Positions 53,209 through 62,149 of a stretch of DNA of 64,000 bases are shown here, piece after piece; within the stretch, counting starts at the first letter, position 1, and each line of letters begins with the position of its first letter. The notes below the pieces were generated by a model, which worked only from the letters and a program-made list of their open reading frames with translations, made no database searches and was not told the origin of the DNA. The position numbers were made by a program, and so were the translations under genes. This stretch comes from Myxococcales bacterium (GTDB lineage Bacteria > Myxococcota_A > Polyangia > Fen-1088): the NCBI GenBank assembly GCA_003142855.1, contig PLNW01000162.1, forward strand, positions 1 through 64,000, written 5' to 3'.

Positions 53209-54554
53209 ACCGCCATTGAACTGGAAGGTTCGCTGGCCACCGAGTTCTGCGCCAGGGACTCGTCCGATCTCCAAACTCCGATCTGGGCTGTGGTGACCAG
53301 AAACACCAAGACGGCCCAGGCAGCCAGGGATGTCTTGCCCAGCGTCAACAGGCGACTGGAGCACAGGCCCGAAACCAGGCGGATCAGAGCGACCAGGGCC
53401 ACCGATAGGAACAAGAAGGCGAAGAACGCATAGCGATCGGCCAGGGCCCCGATGCTCTTCGTGCCCAGGGCCGCGGGAACCAGTAGCGTACCCCCGCCAC
53501 ACGATGCAGCGATGGCCAGCGCAAGCTTGCTGCGCGCGCTCGGTCTCCTAGCACGTCTCAAGAAGAGGGCGGCGACCAGAAGTACCGCGACCGCGACATA
53601 GCCCAGAGGCACGAACGGCCGCCACAGCGGGCGGTCGATGGACAGGGATCCGGGGAACAGCACGCTGCTGAAGTAAGCCAGGGCGACCCCGGGGCTGTCG
53701 GCCAATGCCCGGAGCATCGGTTTCCACTGCGCCATGGGCAATGCAGTGGATTCCATGAGCAGCCGGCGCAGTGGGAAATAGATCCCGCCCGCAGCCAACA
53801 AGGCAAGCGTAGGCAGGACGGTCGTTCGCCTGTGTCCGATGGCCCAGGCAAGCAGGAAGAACGCCACGGGCAACGCCAGATTGGCTTCCTTGGCGAAGAA
53901 CGAGATCAGAGACAGCGAGCCCGCCGCCACAGCAAGGGCCAACCGGACGGGCGCGCGGTTTGCGCGCAGACATTCGATCGCGACCAGGAGTGCCGAGAGA
54001 GAGAAGATCCCGGCCAGCAGGTCGGATCGTGCCGACACGTATGCAAACACTTCGACATGAAGCGGGTGCAGAGCCCACAGCGCCGTCAGCCAGAGACCTT
54101 GGCCCAGACGGCGGCCGACGGCGTGGACCAGCAGGATGGAGAGAAGGCCAAGCGCCACGCTGTGCACATGCATGAGGCCGGGTCGGTCCCCGAACAAATG
54201 GACGTCGATCCAATGGCTGGTCACACTGACCGGCCGGAAACTCTCGTGGGCAGGAACCAGATCCTTGGGCAGCCGCTCATAGGCAGGGTGAACGCGTGCC
54301 GCTTCGCCCTTCCAGATGGTGCCAGCCAGCGGGCCACGCAAGAGTGCACTCGAACTGACATTGGCCGGGTCGTCCCACACAAACCCGAACCAGGCGGTGC
54401 GGGCATACGAGCCGAGGTAGAGCAGCAGCACGAGCAGCACCCCCCGAGAACCTTCTGTGAGGCGCCGCCCGTGCGTGACCAGCCAACCGGCTGTGAGGGC
54501 GTGCAGCGAGGCTGCCGCGGCCGCCTGATCCGGCTGGGGAGACACCGCGCACAT
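52812..54554 (-). CDS. GT-C-type membrane glycosyltransferase with C-terminal TPR
   Basis: The 580-residue protein resembles TMTC/O-mannosyltransferases. The first loop has FGFVWDDPANV with the DD metal motif, followed by HSVALGLLSILLVHAVGRRL and WALHPLHVEVFAYVSARSDL. About ten membrane segments run to residue 430, then TPRs (DALPLLERALQLDPNNRRAL, AIERALAIDPGYELAL). ATG 54554 is preferred over a TTG at 54608. The final 20 residues come from repeat RE-C. Likely protein or surface glycosylation. Confidence 0.85.
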   Translation of the reverse strand: MCAVSPQPDQAAAAASLHALTAGWLVTHGRRLTEGSRGVLLVLLLYLGSYARTAWFGFVWDDPANVSSSALLRGPLAGTIWKGEAARVHPAYERLPKDLVPAHESFRPVSVTSHWIDVHLFGDRPGLMHVHSVALGLLSILLVHAVGRRLGQGLWLTALWALHPLHVEVFAYVSARSDLLAGIFSLSALLVAIECLRANRAPVRLALAVAAGSLSLISFFAKEANLALPVAFFLLAWAIGHRRTTVLPTLALLAAGGIYFPLRRLLMESTALPMAQWKPMLRALADSPGVALAYFSSVLFPGSLSIDRPLWRPFVPLGYVAVAVLLVAALFLRRARRPSARSKLALAIAASCGGGTLLVPAALGTKSIGALADRYAFFAFLFLSVALVALIRLVSGLCSSRLLTLGKTSLAAWAVLVFLVTTAQIGVWRSDESLAQNSVASEPSSSMAVYRLATLATSQGRDADALPLLERALQLDPNNRRALNNLAVVYLHLGRVKDAKLVLKHLWPLVGDTDWKFWYNLASVQLADGERGKACAAIERALAIDPGYELALQFRAGVCQAAVPAPSAAPPASSGPSPRP

Positions 54555-54643
54555 CGCGAAAATATTGCCTGCCCGCCGAGGCGTTGGCAAGCGAGACCGC
54601 TCGCCCAATCGGGAAAGCCGTGCATACCCACGGAACCCGCGCG

Positions 54644-55435
54644 ATGATGAGGGTTGTCGTCATGGCACTCATCTATGTGCTTCCCGTGCACAACGAGGCG
54701 GCCATCCTGGCTCGCAACGTGGAGAATCTTCGGTGGACCCTCGATGCCTTCGCGGGTTCGCGCATCCTTCTGGCGGAAAATGGCAGCCGAGATTCTTCCC
54801 TAGCCATCGCACGCGAGTTGGCCGCTCAGCCGGGATCGGTGCCGGTGCAGGCCCTGACCATCGCCTCGGCTGGCATCGGCCATGCCTACGACCTGGGCAT
54901 CCGGCAGGCGCTTGCCGACATCACCGACACCACGGAACACTGGCTCGTCCTGACCGCGGCCGATCTCCCCTTCGGATTCAGCGATCTCAGTCACGCGGTG
55001 CCCTTCCTGGGGCCCGGCCAGACCGCCTCTCTCCTGATGGGCTCGAAGGCCCATCCCCGGAGCCAGGTGCACGTGTCACCCGAACGAGCGCTGGCCAGCC
55101 AGGTCTATCGGGCCTTGCGGCGAATCGTGGCGGGCATGCGATCGGGCGATTCCCAGGGGAGCATCTTCCTCCGCCTGGACATGGCCAGTCTGCTGGTCCA
55201 GTTGATCGAGTCGCGCGACTTCTTCTATTCCACCGAGCTGGTCTTCCATGCCGAGCGGCTTGGACTGCCGATCGTCGAACTGCCCGTCGTGGTGCAACCA
55301 GAGCAACGCGAATCCACGGTACGCCCCTGGCGGCATGGGATTTCCATGCTGCGAAGCTTGTTGCGGCAGGTGCACCGCTGGGGACGCGTACCAGGCCGCC
55401 CCAAGGACTCCAGTTCGCTGCCGCGCTTTGCCTGA
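54644..55435 (+). CDS. Family 2 glycosyltransferase
   Basis: The 263-residue GT2 protein begins MRVVVMALIYVLPVHNEAAI. It has ILLAENGSRDSS, the LGIRQALADI region and the acidic VLTAADLPFGF in the DxD position. The later TELVFHAERLGLPIVELPVV is typical of polyprenyl-phosphate glycosyltransferases and related enzymes. There are no C-terminal membrane helices. Divergent from the GT-C gene, so both may serve the same glycan. ATG at 54647 or 54662 is also possible. The next 143 bases are gene-free. Confidence 0.82.
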   Translation: MMRVVVMALIYVLPVHNEAAILARNVENLRWTLDAFAGSRILLAENGSRDSSLAIARELAAQPGSVPVQALTIASAGIGHAYDLGIRQALADITDTTEHWLVLTAADLPFGFSDLSHAVPFLGPGQTASLLMGSKAHPRSQVHVSPERALASQVYRALRRIVAGMRSGDSQGSIFLRLDMASLLVQLIESRDFFYSTELVFHAERLGLPIVELPVVVQPEQRESTVRPWRHGISMLRSLLRQVHRWGRVPGRPKDSSSLPRFA

Positions 55436-55578
55436 AACATCCACAACGGCCGGTCGCTCCTTCAAAGGCAAGCCACGGCGACAACCACCTGTGACAAGAT
55501 TCGCCCCGTTTGAGCTCCAAGGCTACTACTCGATTGTGGCCCCAGTCGTCGCAGCACACCCGCACGAAACTGTGAACC

Positions 55579-56511
55579 CTATCGCGCGAGACGCACGCGA
55601 TACTTGGCCACCATGTGGTGCGGGTAGTACGAGAGCTTGGCCCGTCGCAGCCCCACGTCGCCCGCGTCTTGCTCGCGATTCACCCAGGCGTAGGCAGACA
55701 GGGTGTTCTCGCAGAACATCTGATTCATGGCTTGGTACAGGCCGCGGATTTCGGAATTGGCCTTTTCCGCGATGACCAGGGCCGTGTCCTGGTTGAGCTG
55801 CGAGCCGATGGCAAAGGCTTCTATCCGACCATCGACCCTGATGGTCGCTCCGGTCACGGGCAGATCCTGGTAGTGGCGCAGAAGATCATGAACGGCCTGA
55901 TCCTCAGCCGCTAGCCCGGGCAGGTCGCTGCGCCCACGCGCGGCGAACCACCGGCGCTGAAAATCGACGACCTCCGGGAGCGCACTGGGATCGATCTCGG
56001 CGTAGGCGAAGTCGTAGCTTCGCACGAAGTTGCGGATGTGGTTGCGTTTGCCGTCGTACTTGCGGCCGGGCAGATGGATAAGGTCTTGGATTCGGTAAAC
56101 GTAGTCCGCGTTGTCTGGATCCTCGTCGGCCACAAGGTCGCCAGTCGCCACCGCGACTGCAGCCTGCCGCCCAGTCAGGCCGTACACGAATCCTTCTTCT
56201 CCCTGCTCGCGCAGCCACAGCAGCATGCTGCGCACGGCCGCCGCGGGCTCGCACGTCCGCAGGGGTGGGTAGAAACAGCGCTTGCCGTGTCGAGTGATGA
56301 AGAGACAGAGGGCGCCGTCGAGATCACTGATTTGGGTCTGCCGCACCTCGTGCCAGGCGAAGATCTCGGCGAAGTTCAGCTCCGATACCTCGGACTGCTC
56401 GGTCGCAAGAGCCCCCTCGATGCTGTCTCGATGCGAGACGTCGAGGGGCGCAAAGTCAGGGAAAGCCGGCAGTTGGCCCATGGTCACGTGGGAACGAGCG
56501 AGAGCAAGCAT
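55579..56511 (-). CDS. DUF2156/MprF-C-like acyl- or aminoacyltransferase
   Basis: The 310-residue protein has the two-GNAT layout of DUF2156: VYRIQDLIHLPGRKYDGKRN is the hallmark, followed by HIRNFVRSYDFAYAEID and TGATIRVDGRIEAFAIGSQL. The related domain in MprF moves lysine or alanine from tRNA to phosphatidylglycerol; DUF2156 substrates are mostly unknown. No flippase domain is present. An alternative ATG is at 56481. Confidence 0.85.
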   Translation of the reverse strand: MLALARSHVTMGQLPAFPDFAPLDVSHRDSIEGALATEQSEVSELNFAEIFAWHEVRQTQISDLDGALCLFITRHGKRCFYPPLRTCEPAAAVRSMLLWLREQGEEGFVYGLTGRQAAVAVATGDLVADEDPDNADYVYRIQDLIHLPGRKYDGKRNHIRNFVRSYDFAYAEIDPSALPEVVDFQRRWFAARGRSDLPGLAAEDQAVHDLLRHYQDLPVTGATIRVDGRIEAFAIGSQLNQDTALVIAEKANSEIRGLYQAMNQMFCENTLSAYAWVNREQDAGDVGLRRAKLSYYPHHMVAKYRVRLAR

Positions 56512-56702
56512 TCATAGCAAAGATGCCGTCCGCAGGGCCAAGGATGCCAAGATCGATGCGTCCCGCATGGCGCGGCTGGGGCCTGCGCTGGCCCGCGAGG
56601 CTCCTTGCGCGTATTCTTCTCGGAGCAGATGGCGCGCTCGACTTGCAGTTTTTCACTTCCAGGGGCTGGCCTGCTGGCCCGCGCTCGAGGAGGAACCGTT
56701 CA

Positions 56703-57875
56703 ATGATGTCCGGAATCTCCGGGCCAGAGGCAGCCCGTGCCAGGATTACGGTGGAAAGCCATTTGGCGCTTTCGGCCACCATCAACTGGCACCTTGCTGC
56801 GCGCAAGATCGACCTGGGCGCCCTGCTGCGCGTGATTCTCGGGCCTGCGCGGGTGTCCGATCGTGCCCCGCTGCTTGAAACCCTCAGCTACCTTCGCTGC
56901 GCCTACGGGGAGCGCCGACGCAAGAGCGGTCCCGCGGCCGTCTTGCACTGCCTGCGCACCGCAGCCATGCTCGCGCGCATCATGCCTGAGCCCGGCATGC
57001 TGGACTTGCTGGGCGCCCTGCTGCACGACAAGGAGGAAGACCTGACCCGCGAGGAGTTGGGCGCCACAGAGTGGGGCCACGCGCAGGCGGAGTTTGCTCG
57101 CGTCCTTGCCAAGATCGATGCCGACCACCGCTGGTTTCTGGGTGAGCGCATCGCGCTTCTGCGCCGCCGCGATGACCAGACCTACTACCAGTACTTGGGC
57201 CATGTGCTGGGCAAGTCGTCCGAGATGCCAGACCTCCTCCACTGCAAGCTGGCGGACCGTCTGGACAACACCATGGACATCGCCGTGCAGCGGCCGCCGA
57301 CTGACCAACACGATTTCTTCGAGACGGCGTTCGGCGTTCTTTTCTTGCCCAACTACCAGATGCGGCCCCAGGACGCTGACAGTGCACCTGACAGCGAGGC
57401 CTGCGTGTTGCTCATTTCGCAGCTATTCAAGAATGTGGTTCTCATGAGCATGCTGCGCGAAAAGAGACTAGATTCGCTCGACGACGTCACCAACACGCTC
57501 TTTGCTGCGCTGGCCGCCGTGGGGCGGGCGCAGGCTGAATGGGGCGCGGTCGCGTTGCTCATGTCGGCCATCGCGAGCTGCCAAGAGCGCCGTCAGTTGG
57601 TCCTGGAAATCATGGAGTACTGTGCGGCGGGCGGCATCGCAGCGGTGACCCGCAAAGAGCGGGGCGGTCTGCTCGATGGCAGCTTGCTCGAGCACTTCGC
57701 CGAGCCGGACGACAAGCTCCGCAAGCGTCGCCTGGAAAACGTCTACGGCAACAAGCCCCTCTTCATACGTCTCATGGTCATGTTCATCGGCATCTTCACC
57801 GTCTTCATGACCGATCCGACCTACTACCTGCGCGGCATCGATGCCAGCGGCTTGCACCCTGTCGATCCGGGTTAG
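56703..57875 (+). CDS. HD-domain phosphohydrolase-like protein with C-terminal membrane segment
   Basis: The 390-residue protein has a RelA/SpoT-style HD region: GPAAVLHCLRTAAMLARI, LDLLGALLHDKEEDLT (HD) and CKLADRLDNTMDIAV (distal Asp). It ends with one hydrophobic segment (LFIRLMVMFIGIFTVFM). It lacks the synthetase, TGS and ACT parts of SpoT, so it may hydrolyse a nucleotide. ATG 56703 or 56706 follows GAGGAAC. The frame is open upstream to 56523 but without homology. The stop overlaps the convergent gene by four bases. Confidence 0.72.
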   Translation: MMSGISGPEAARARITVESHLALSATINWHLAARKIDLGALLRVILGPARVSDRAPLLETLSYLRCAYGERRRKSGPAAVLHCLRTAAMLARIMPEPGMLDLLGALLHDKEEDLTREELGATEWGHAQAEFARVLAKIDADHRWFLGERIALLRRRDDQTYYQYLGHVLGKSSEMPDLLHCKLADRLDNTMDIAVQRPPTDQHDFFETAFGVLFLPNYQMRPQDADSAPDSEACVLLISQLFKNVVLMSMLREKRLDSLDDVTNTLFAALAAVGRAQAEWGAVALLMSAIASCQERRQLVLEIMEYCAAGGIAAVTRKERGGLLDGSLLEHFAEPDDKLRKRRLENVYGNKPLFIRLMVMFIGIFTVFMTDPTYYLRGIDASGLHPVDPG

Positions 57876-58486
57876 GAGGTCAGAAACACCAGGAGCCCGA
57901 GCTGCGCCTCGGCAGTCTGACGCAGGAAGGCCCGCAGTTTGTCCAGGCTGTCCATGAGGTATCTGAGCGAGTCTTCCTCCAGCACGGACCTGGTCCAGAT
58001 GTCGGGATAGATCTCCTTTGCGGTCATGTCCCGGGCGTTGAACCGCTTGCGCAACTCGTAGGGACTCAGGCTGGAGAGGCTTTCATAGATGGCTCGGGTC
58101 TGGTCCGCGCGGAAGGCGCGCACCGGACCATGCTCGGGGTCAATCCGGCCTACCTGACGCCCGCCATTGACGAGGAAATCGAGCGGCGGATCCCCCTCCC
58201 AGGCGCTGCCGGTGAGGAGGTAGTGGATTCCGTGCCACGACTTCTCAAGATCGCAACGCGTGCCCTCGTTGGCTTCCAACTTCAGCATCGGCACAACCTT
58301 GGGCTTGGTTTTCCTGGTGCCGGCCGTCTTCTTGCCCCGTGCGGGAGTCTTGGCGGGTTGTGGCCGCGCGACCTGAGCCTCGGCTGGAATTTCGGGCGTG
58401 ATGAGACGCCAGGCCAAGGACGGCGACTTGACAACGCGGGCGATATTGGCGTCCGCGAGGCTAAGTAGACCGATGCGCATCCCCAT
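57872..58486 (-). CDS. DUF1877 (YfbM-like) protein
   Basis: The 204-residue protein contains the DUF1877 core: LEKSWHGIHYLLTGSAWEGD, PPLDFLVNGGRQVG, LSPYELRKRFNARDM and IYPDIWTR, ending LLVFLTS. A Lys/Pro-rich insert at 40-65 (TPARGKKTAGTRKTKPK) separates the first strand from the core. Function of the family is unknown. The 160 bases to ligA hold no gene I can support. Confidence 0.85.
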   Translation of the reverse strand: MGMRIGLLSLADANIARVVKSPSLAWRLITPEIPAEAQVARPQPAKTPARGKKTAGTRKTKPKVVPMLKLEANEGTRCDLEKSWHGIHYLLTGSAWEGDPPLDFLVNGGRQVGRIDPEHGPVRAFRADQTRAIYESLSSLSPYELRKRFNARDMTAKEIYPDIWTRSVLEEDSLRYLMDSLDKLRAFLRQTAEAQLGLLVFLTS

Positions 58487-58646
58487 GAATCAAGACCTAT
58501 CCATCTGCCAGCCAGGCAGAATCATCTTCGGGCAACTCGCGAGAGAAACACGAAGCCCACGCAGCCATGGTCAGAAGAACTCCAGGCGCGAACCACGAGG
58601 TGAGAATGGCACGTCACGATGGTCTCGGCAACTGGCGCGCTGATAT

Positions 58647-60791
58647 TCATTCTGTCTCCGGCGGCGCGCCGTGCCCCAGGCGGCGCAGGAATTCGCCTTC
58701 GTCGATGGTCTCGATGTCGAGCTCCTGAGCCTTGGCGAGCTTGGATCCAGCCTCCTGTCCCACCACCACGAAGCTGGTTTTCTTGGACACGCTGGACGTC
58801 ACGCGCGCGCCGGCGTTCTGGGCCAGGGCCGTAGCTTGCTCGCGTGAAAGGGTAGGCAAAGTTCCGGTGATGACCACGATCTGGCCGTCGAACGGGCGGG
58901 CAGCCACAGAACCAGCGCGTGCCTGGTCTTTGACGCGAAGACCAGCCCGGCCCAGGTTCTTGATGAGTGCGCCATTTTCCGGGTCGTGGAACCAATCGTG
59001 GACCGCGCTGGCGATTTCTGGGCCCACGCCTTCGATGGCCTGCAGATCCTCGAGATTGGCGGCAGCCACGGCGTCCAGCGACAGGAATCGCTGGGCCAGC
59101 AGTTGCGCCACATGCGCGCCCACGCGCCGGATGTTGAGCCCCACCAGCAAGCGCCACAGAGGCCGCTGCTTCGAGGCGGCGATGGCTTCGAGCAGGTTCT
59201 GGGCCGATTTCTCGGCGAAACCGGGAAGCTGAAGCAGTTGCGTCGCGCGCAGAGCGTACAGGTCCGCGGGATCGGCGATCCAGCCGCGTTCCACCAGCGC
59301 GGTCACCGTTTGATAGCCGAGGTGCTCGATGTCCAGAGCCTCGGGTGACCCGAAATGGCACAGCCATTCCACGGTCTGAGACGGACATTGCTTGCGGTTG
59401 GGGCAACGCCAGTCGGCCTCGCCGGGCTTGCGCACAAGCGGCGTGGCGCACGCCGGGCATCGCTCGGGAAAGGTCCACGCCGGCGTTCCAGGCGGCCGCT
59501 TCTCCAACACCGGGCCGACCACCTCAGGTATCACATCACCGGCGCGGTGGACGATGACGGTGTCTCCCTCGCGCACGTCCTTGCGCCGCACATCATCCTC
59601 GTTGTGCAAGGTGGCCGAGGTGACCATCACGCCGCCCACGTGCACAGGCTCCAATTCCACGTAGGGCGTGACCCGACCGGTACGGCCCGTGTGCACGGCG
59701 ATGCGTTTCACCAGGGCTGTGCGCTCCTCGGGCGGGAACTTGTAGGCCACCGCCCAGCGCGGCGCCCGGCTGGTGGCGCCGAGGTCTTCGCGTTGCTGGT
59801 AGCGGTCGACCTTGATGACCACGCCGTCAATCTGATAGTCGACGTCGTGGCGATGCGCCTGCCACTTGGCGCAGTAGCCGGCCACTTGCTCCAGGGTAGA
59901 CGCGCGTTCGATGTTGGGGTTGACCGGCAGGCCGACCGAGCGGAGGTACTCCAGGTCATCCGAGTGGCGCTGGGCGCGCGCCGGGCCGGGTCGGCCTGCA
60001 TTGGTCTCAGCGCCGTAGCACCAGAAGCTCAGCCCACGGGCTGCGGTTACGGCGGGATCCTTCTGGCGCAGGCTCCCGGCCGCGGCGTTGCGGGGATTGG
60101 CAAAGGGTCGTTCGTTTCTTTCTGTCAGTTCTTGGTTCAGGCGAAGAAAGACAGAAACTGGCTGATAGACCTCACCGCGCACCTCCAGCAGGCTCGGGTG
60201 CTGACCGCCCGAGAGGCGCGCCGGGATGGCGCGGACCGTGCGCAGGTTGGCGGTGATGTCCTCGCCCACTCGTCCGTCACCTCGCGTGGCTCCGCGCACG
60301 AAGACACCGTCCTGATAGATCAGCGACACCGCCAGCCCGTCGATCTTGAGCTCGCACGCGAAGTCGAGGTGGTTGCCGTTGACATGGGAACCCTGAGAGG
60401 GTTCCCATGCCCTCCCGCGATGGTGCGCCGCCGGCTGAGCCGGCGGGCTCCCCACGCGACCGCCCACCGCGCGTTGCAAACGGCCCAGCCACGCGCGCAG
60501 CTCGTCGGTGGAAAACACGTTGTCCAGCGACAGCATGGGCGAAGGGTGCTCGACTGGCGCAAAAAGCTCCGAACCCTTTCCGCCCACGCGCTGGGTCGGG
60601 CTGGAAGGCGTCACCAGATCCGGGAATCGTTGCTCAAGCGCGCGCAGCTCGCGCATCAAGCCGTCGTACTCGGCGTCCGAGACCACGGGACGATCGAGCA
60701 CGTAGTAGCGGGTGTCGTGCTCCGCGATCTGGCTGCGCAGATCCTGGATCCGCGTCTGCGCCAACGCACGTTCGCGTTCTTCGGGCGTCAT
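58647..60791 (-). CDS. ligA: NAD-dependent DNA ligase with in-frame repeat insert
   Basis: The 714-residue ligase joins nicks in replication and repair. It has the Ia domain (AEHDTRYYVLDRPVVSDAEY), MLSLDNVF, the adenylated Lys in ELKIDG (Lys149), OB-fold GRVTPYVELEPVHVGG, zinc finger CPACATPL...CPNRKQCPSQ, HhH motifs and a C-terminal BRCT (GQIVVITGTLPTLSREQATA). Residues 112-138 (VGSPPAQPAAHHRGRAWEPS...) are absent from relatives and are encoded by RE-B at 60384-60460. The frame is kept, so the protein is probably functional. Confidence 0.95.
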   Translation of the reverse strand: MTPEERERALAQTRIQDLRSQIAEHDTRYYVLDRPVVSDAEYDGLMRELRALEQRFPDLVTPSSPTQRVGGKGSELFAPVEHPSPMLSLDNVFSTDELRAWLGRLQRAVGGRVGSPPAQPAAHHRGRAWEPSQGSHVNGNHLDFACELKIDGLAVSLIYQDGVFVRGATRGDGRVGEDITANLRTVRAIPARLSGGQHPSLLEVRGEVYQPVSVFLRLNQELTERNERPFANPRNAAAGSLRQKDPAVTAARGLSFWCYGAETNAGRPGPARAQRHSDDLEYLRSVGLPVNPNIERASTLEQVAGYCAKWQAHRHDVDYQIDGVVIKVDRYQQREDLGATSRAPRWAVAYKFPPEERTALVKRIAVHTGRTGRVTPYVELEPVHVGGVMVTSATLHNEDDVRRKDVREGDTVIVHRAGDVIPEVVGPVLEKRPPGTPAWTFPERCPACATPLVRKPGEADWRCPNRKQCPSQTVEWLCHFGSPEALDIEHLGYQTVTALVERGWIADPADLYALRATQLLQLPGFAEKSAQNLLEAIAASKQRPLWRLLVGLNIRRVGAHVAQLLAQRFLSLDAVAAANLEDLQAIEGVGPEIASAVHDWFHDPENGALIKNLGRAGLRVKDQARAGSVAARPFDGQIVVITGTLPTLSREQATALAQNAGARVTSSVSKKTSFVVVGQEAGSKLAKAQELDIETIDEGEFLRRLGHGAPPETE
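60384..60460 (+). repeat. RE-B copy 2 inside ligA
   Basis: ATGGGAACCCTGAGAGGGTT begins the element; GCGATGGTGCGCCGCCGGCT then GAGCCGGCGGGCTCCCCACG end it. Both hairpins of the copy at 364-489 are present but the middle is about 46 bases shorter. Its length adds whole codons to ligA. Confidence 0.85.
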
Positions 60792-60809
60792 CTCAAACTG
60801 GTTGGCTCT

Positions 60810-61310
60810 TTAGGCTTGGCCCTCGTTGAGCACCGACTCCAGTTCCTTCTCGACCGTGGCCCGATCGACGGAACGAGCTGCCGACAGCTCCTGCGATACC
60901 AAGCCGCGCGCGGTGTCGAGCATACGGCGCTCGCCAAAGGAGAGCGCCTTGGTCTTCTTCAGCCGGTGCAGGTCGCGGAAGACTTCGGCCACTTCGAATA
61001 GCGAGCCCGACTTGATCTTGTCCATGTAGGCGCGGTAGCGCCGATTCCAAGGATGGCGTTCGAAGCTGACGGCCTTTTCACGCAGGATCTGCAGAACCTC
61101 GTCAACCTCCTGGGCCCCTGCAACCGGCCGGATGCCAACCTGCTCGGCCTTGTCGACGTGAACCAGGATTCTGAGATCGGAACTGGCCAAGCGCAGGACG
61201 TAGAAGTTCTGGACCTTGCCACCGATCTCTCGCTTCTCCACGCTCACAACTTGGGCAATGCCGCGCGAAGGATAGATGGCTTGTTGGCCGATTCTAAGCG
61301 TGAGTGTCAC
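60810..61310 (-). CDS. CarD/CdnL-type transcription regulator
   Basis: The 166-residue protein has the RNA-polymerase interaction domain (LRIGQQAIYPSRGIAQVVSV, YVLRLASSDLRILVHVDKAE). The C-terminal helical DNA-binding domain has PWNRRYRAYMDKIKSGSLFE and FGERRMLDTARGLVSQELSA. CdnL binds RNAP beta and stabilises open complexes at rRNA and housekeeping promoters. Length matches CdnL and not the larger CarD of Myxococcus. It lies 18 bases upstream of ligA on the same strand. Confidence 0.93.
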   Translation of the reverse strand: MTLTLRIGQQAIYPSRGIAQVVSVEKREIGGKVQNFYVLRLASSDLRILVHVDKAEQVGIRPVAGAQEVDEVLQILREKAVSFERHPWNRRYRAYMDKIKSGSLFEVAEVFRDLHRLKKTKALSFGERRMLDTARGLVSQELSAARSVDRATVEKELESVLNEGQA

Positions 61311-61486
61311 GGAAACCCTCCTTGGAAAAAACCGGGTGGGCGTGTCGACAGCCGACGCGTAGTATTAATGCAATGCGATGCTGCGGACTCAGTATAGGAG
61401 GTCTGAGGCAAGCGTACAACGCGAGTTCGTCGCGCGCCCGGCACAGCTTTTATTCGAGTTGAAGAGGCTGGCACCTCGGCCCTACA

Positions 61487-62104
61487 ATGGAGGGTGTGAC
61501 GAAGCGCCAGCGCCGTAGCCGTGCCCGGGGGACGACATTGGTCGAGTTGATGATCGTGGTCGTCATCCTCGGCATCTTGGCCGCCATCGCCACGGTCGGG
61601 TACAAGCGCTACGTGGCGCGGGCGCGGCTTTCGGAGGCGAACGCCATGCTGGCTGAGCTGTCGGCCAAGGAACAGCTCTACTTCATGGATCTGGGCGCGT
61701 ACGTGCCCGCGCGAGCGGACAACAACCTCACCCAGCCCAGCCCCGACGAAAGCGCATCGGCGTTCATACCCGTTAGCCCCACCGCTGCGGATTTCGAATC
61801 GGCCCGCACACCGCACGCCGTTTCCAACCCATCATTTCCCGTTGCCTGGAGCCTGATCGGCCTGCGACCCCGCTGGACTCAGCTCTACTGCACCTACCTG
61901 GTCAATGCCGGTGGCGCTAGCCAGGCGCCCCCTGGCCCCATCGGGTCGCAGTTGTGGGCCACGACGCCGCTCGTCCCTTGGTTCTATGCCATGGCCGCGT
62001 GCAACCTCAGCACCACAGACGGCGGCTCATTCCCGGACAACGTGACCCTCTTGGTGCTGACCAACGACTCGCCTGCGCTGCGTACCATCAACGACGGTCA
62101 TTAG
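61487..62104 (+). CDS. Type IV pilin-like protein (prepilin)
   Basis: The 205-residue protein has a basic leader MEGVTKRQRRSRARG followed by TTLVELMIVVVILGILAAIA: cleavage after Gly15 gives a Thr-first mature pilin with Glu5. The rest is a soluble domain with YFMDLGAYVPARADN, a Cys pair (YCTYLVNAGG; AACNLST) that may form the D-loop disulfide, and no second membrane segment. It may be a major or minor pilin or a pseudopilin. Divergent from carD across 176 bases. Confidence 0.9.
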   Translation: MEGVTKRQRRSRARGTTLVELMIVVVILGILAAIATVGYKRYVARARLSEANAMLAELSAKEQLYFMDLGAYVPARADNNLTQPSPDESASAFIPVSPTAADFESARTPHAVSNPSFPVAWSLIGLRPRWTQLYCTYLVNAGGASQAPPGPIGSQLWATTPLVPWFYAMAACNLSTTDGGSFPDNVTLLVLTNDSPALRTINDGH

Positions 62105-62130
62105 GGGTGTCCCTACCGTAGGAATACCCC
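62104..62130. terminator. Bidirectional hairpin terminator between pilin and GT-C genes
   Basis: AGGGGTGTCCCTA-ccg-TAGGAATACCCC forms a long imperfect hairpin between two converging genes, followed by CTCGTTGTGTTT. It lacks a full U tract. Confidence 0.45.
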
Positions 62131-62149
62131 CTCGTTGTGTTTCTGCGGT

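Noticed and set aside
59355..61001. 548-codon plus-strand frame opposite ligA and carD
   Set aside because: Shadow frame; the part resembling a frame at 358-639 is simply repeat RE-B.
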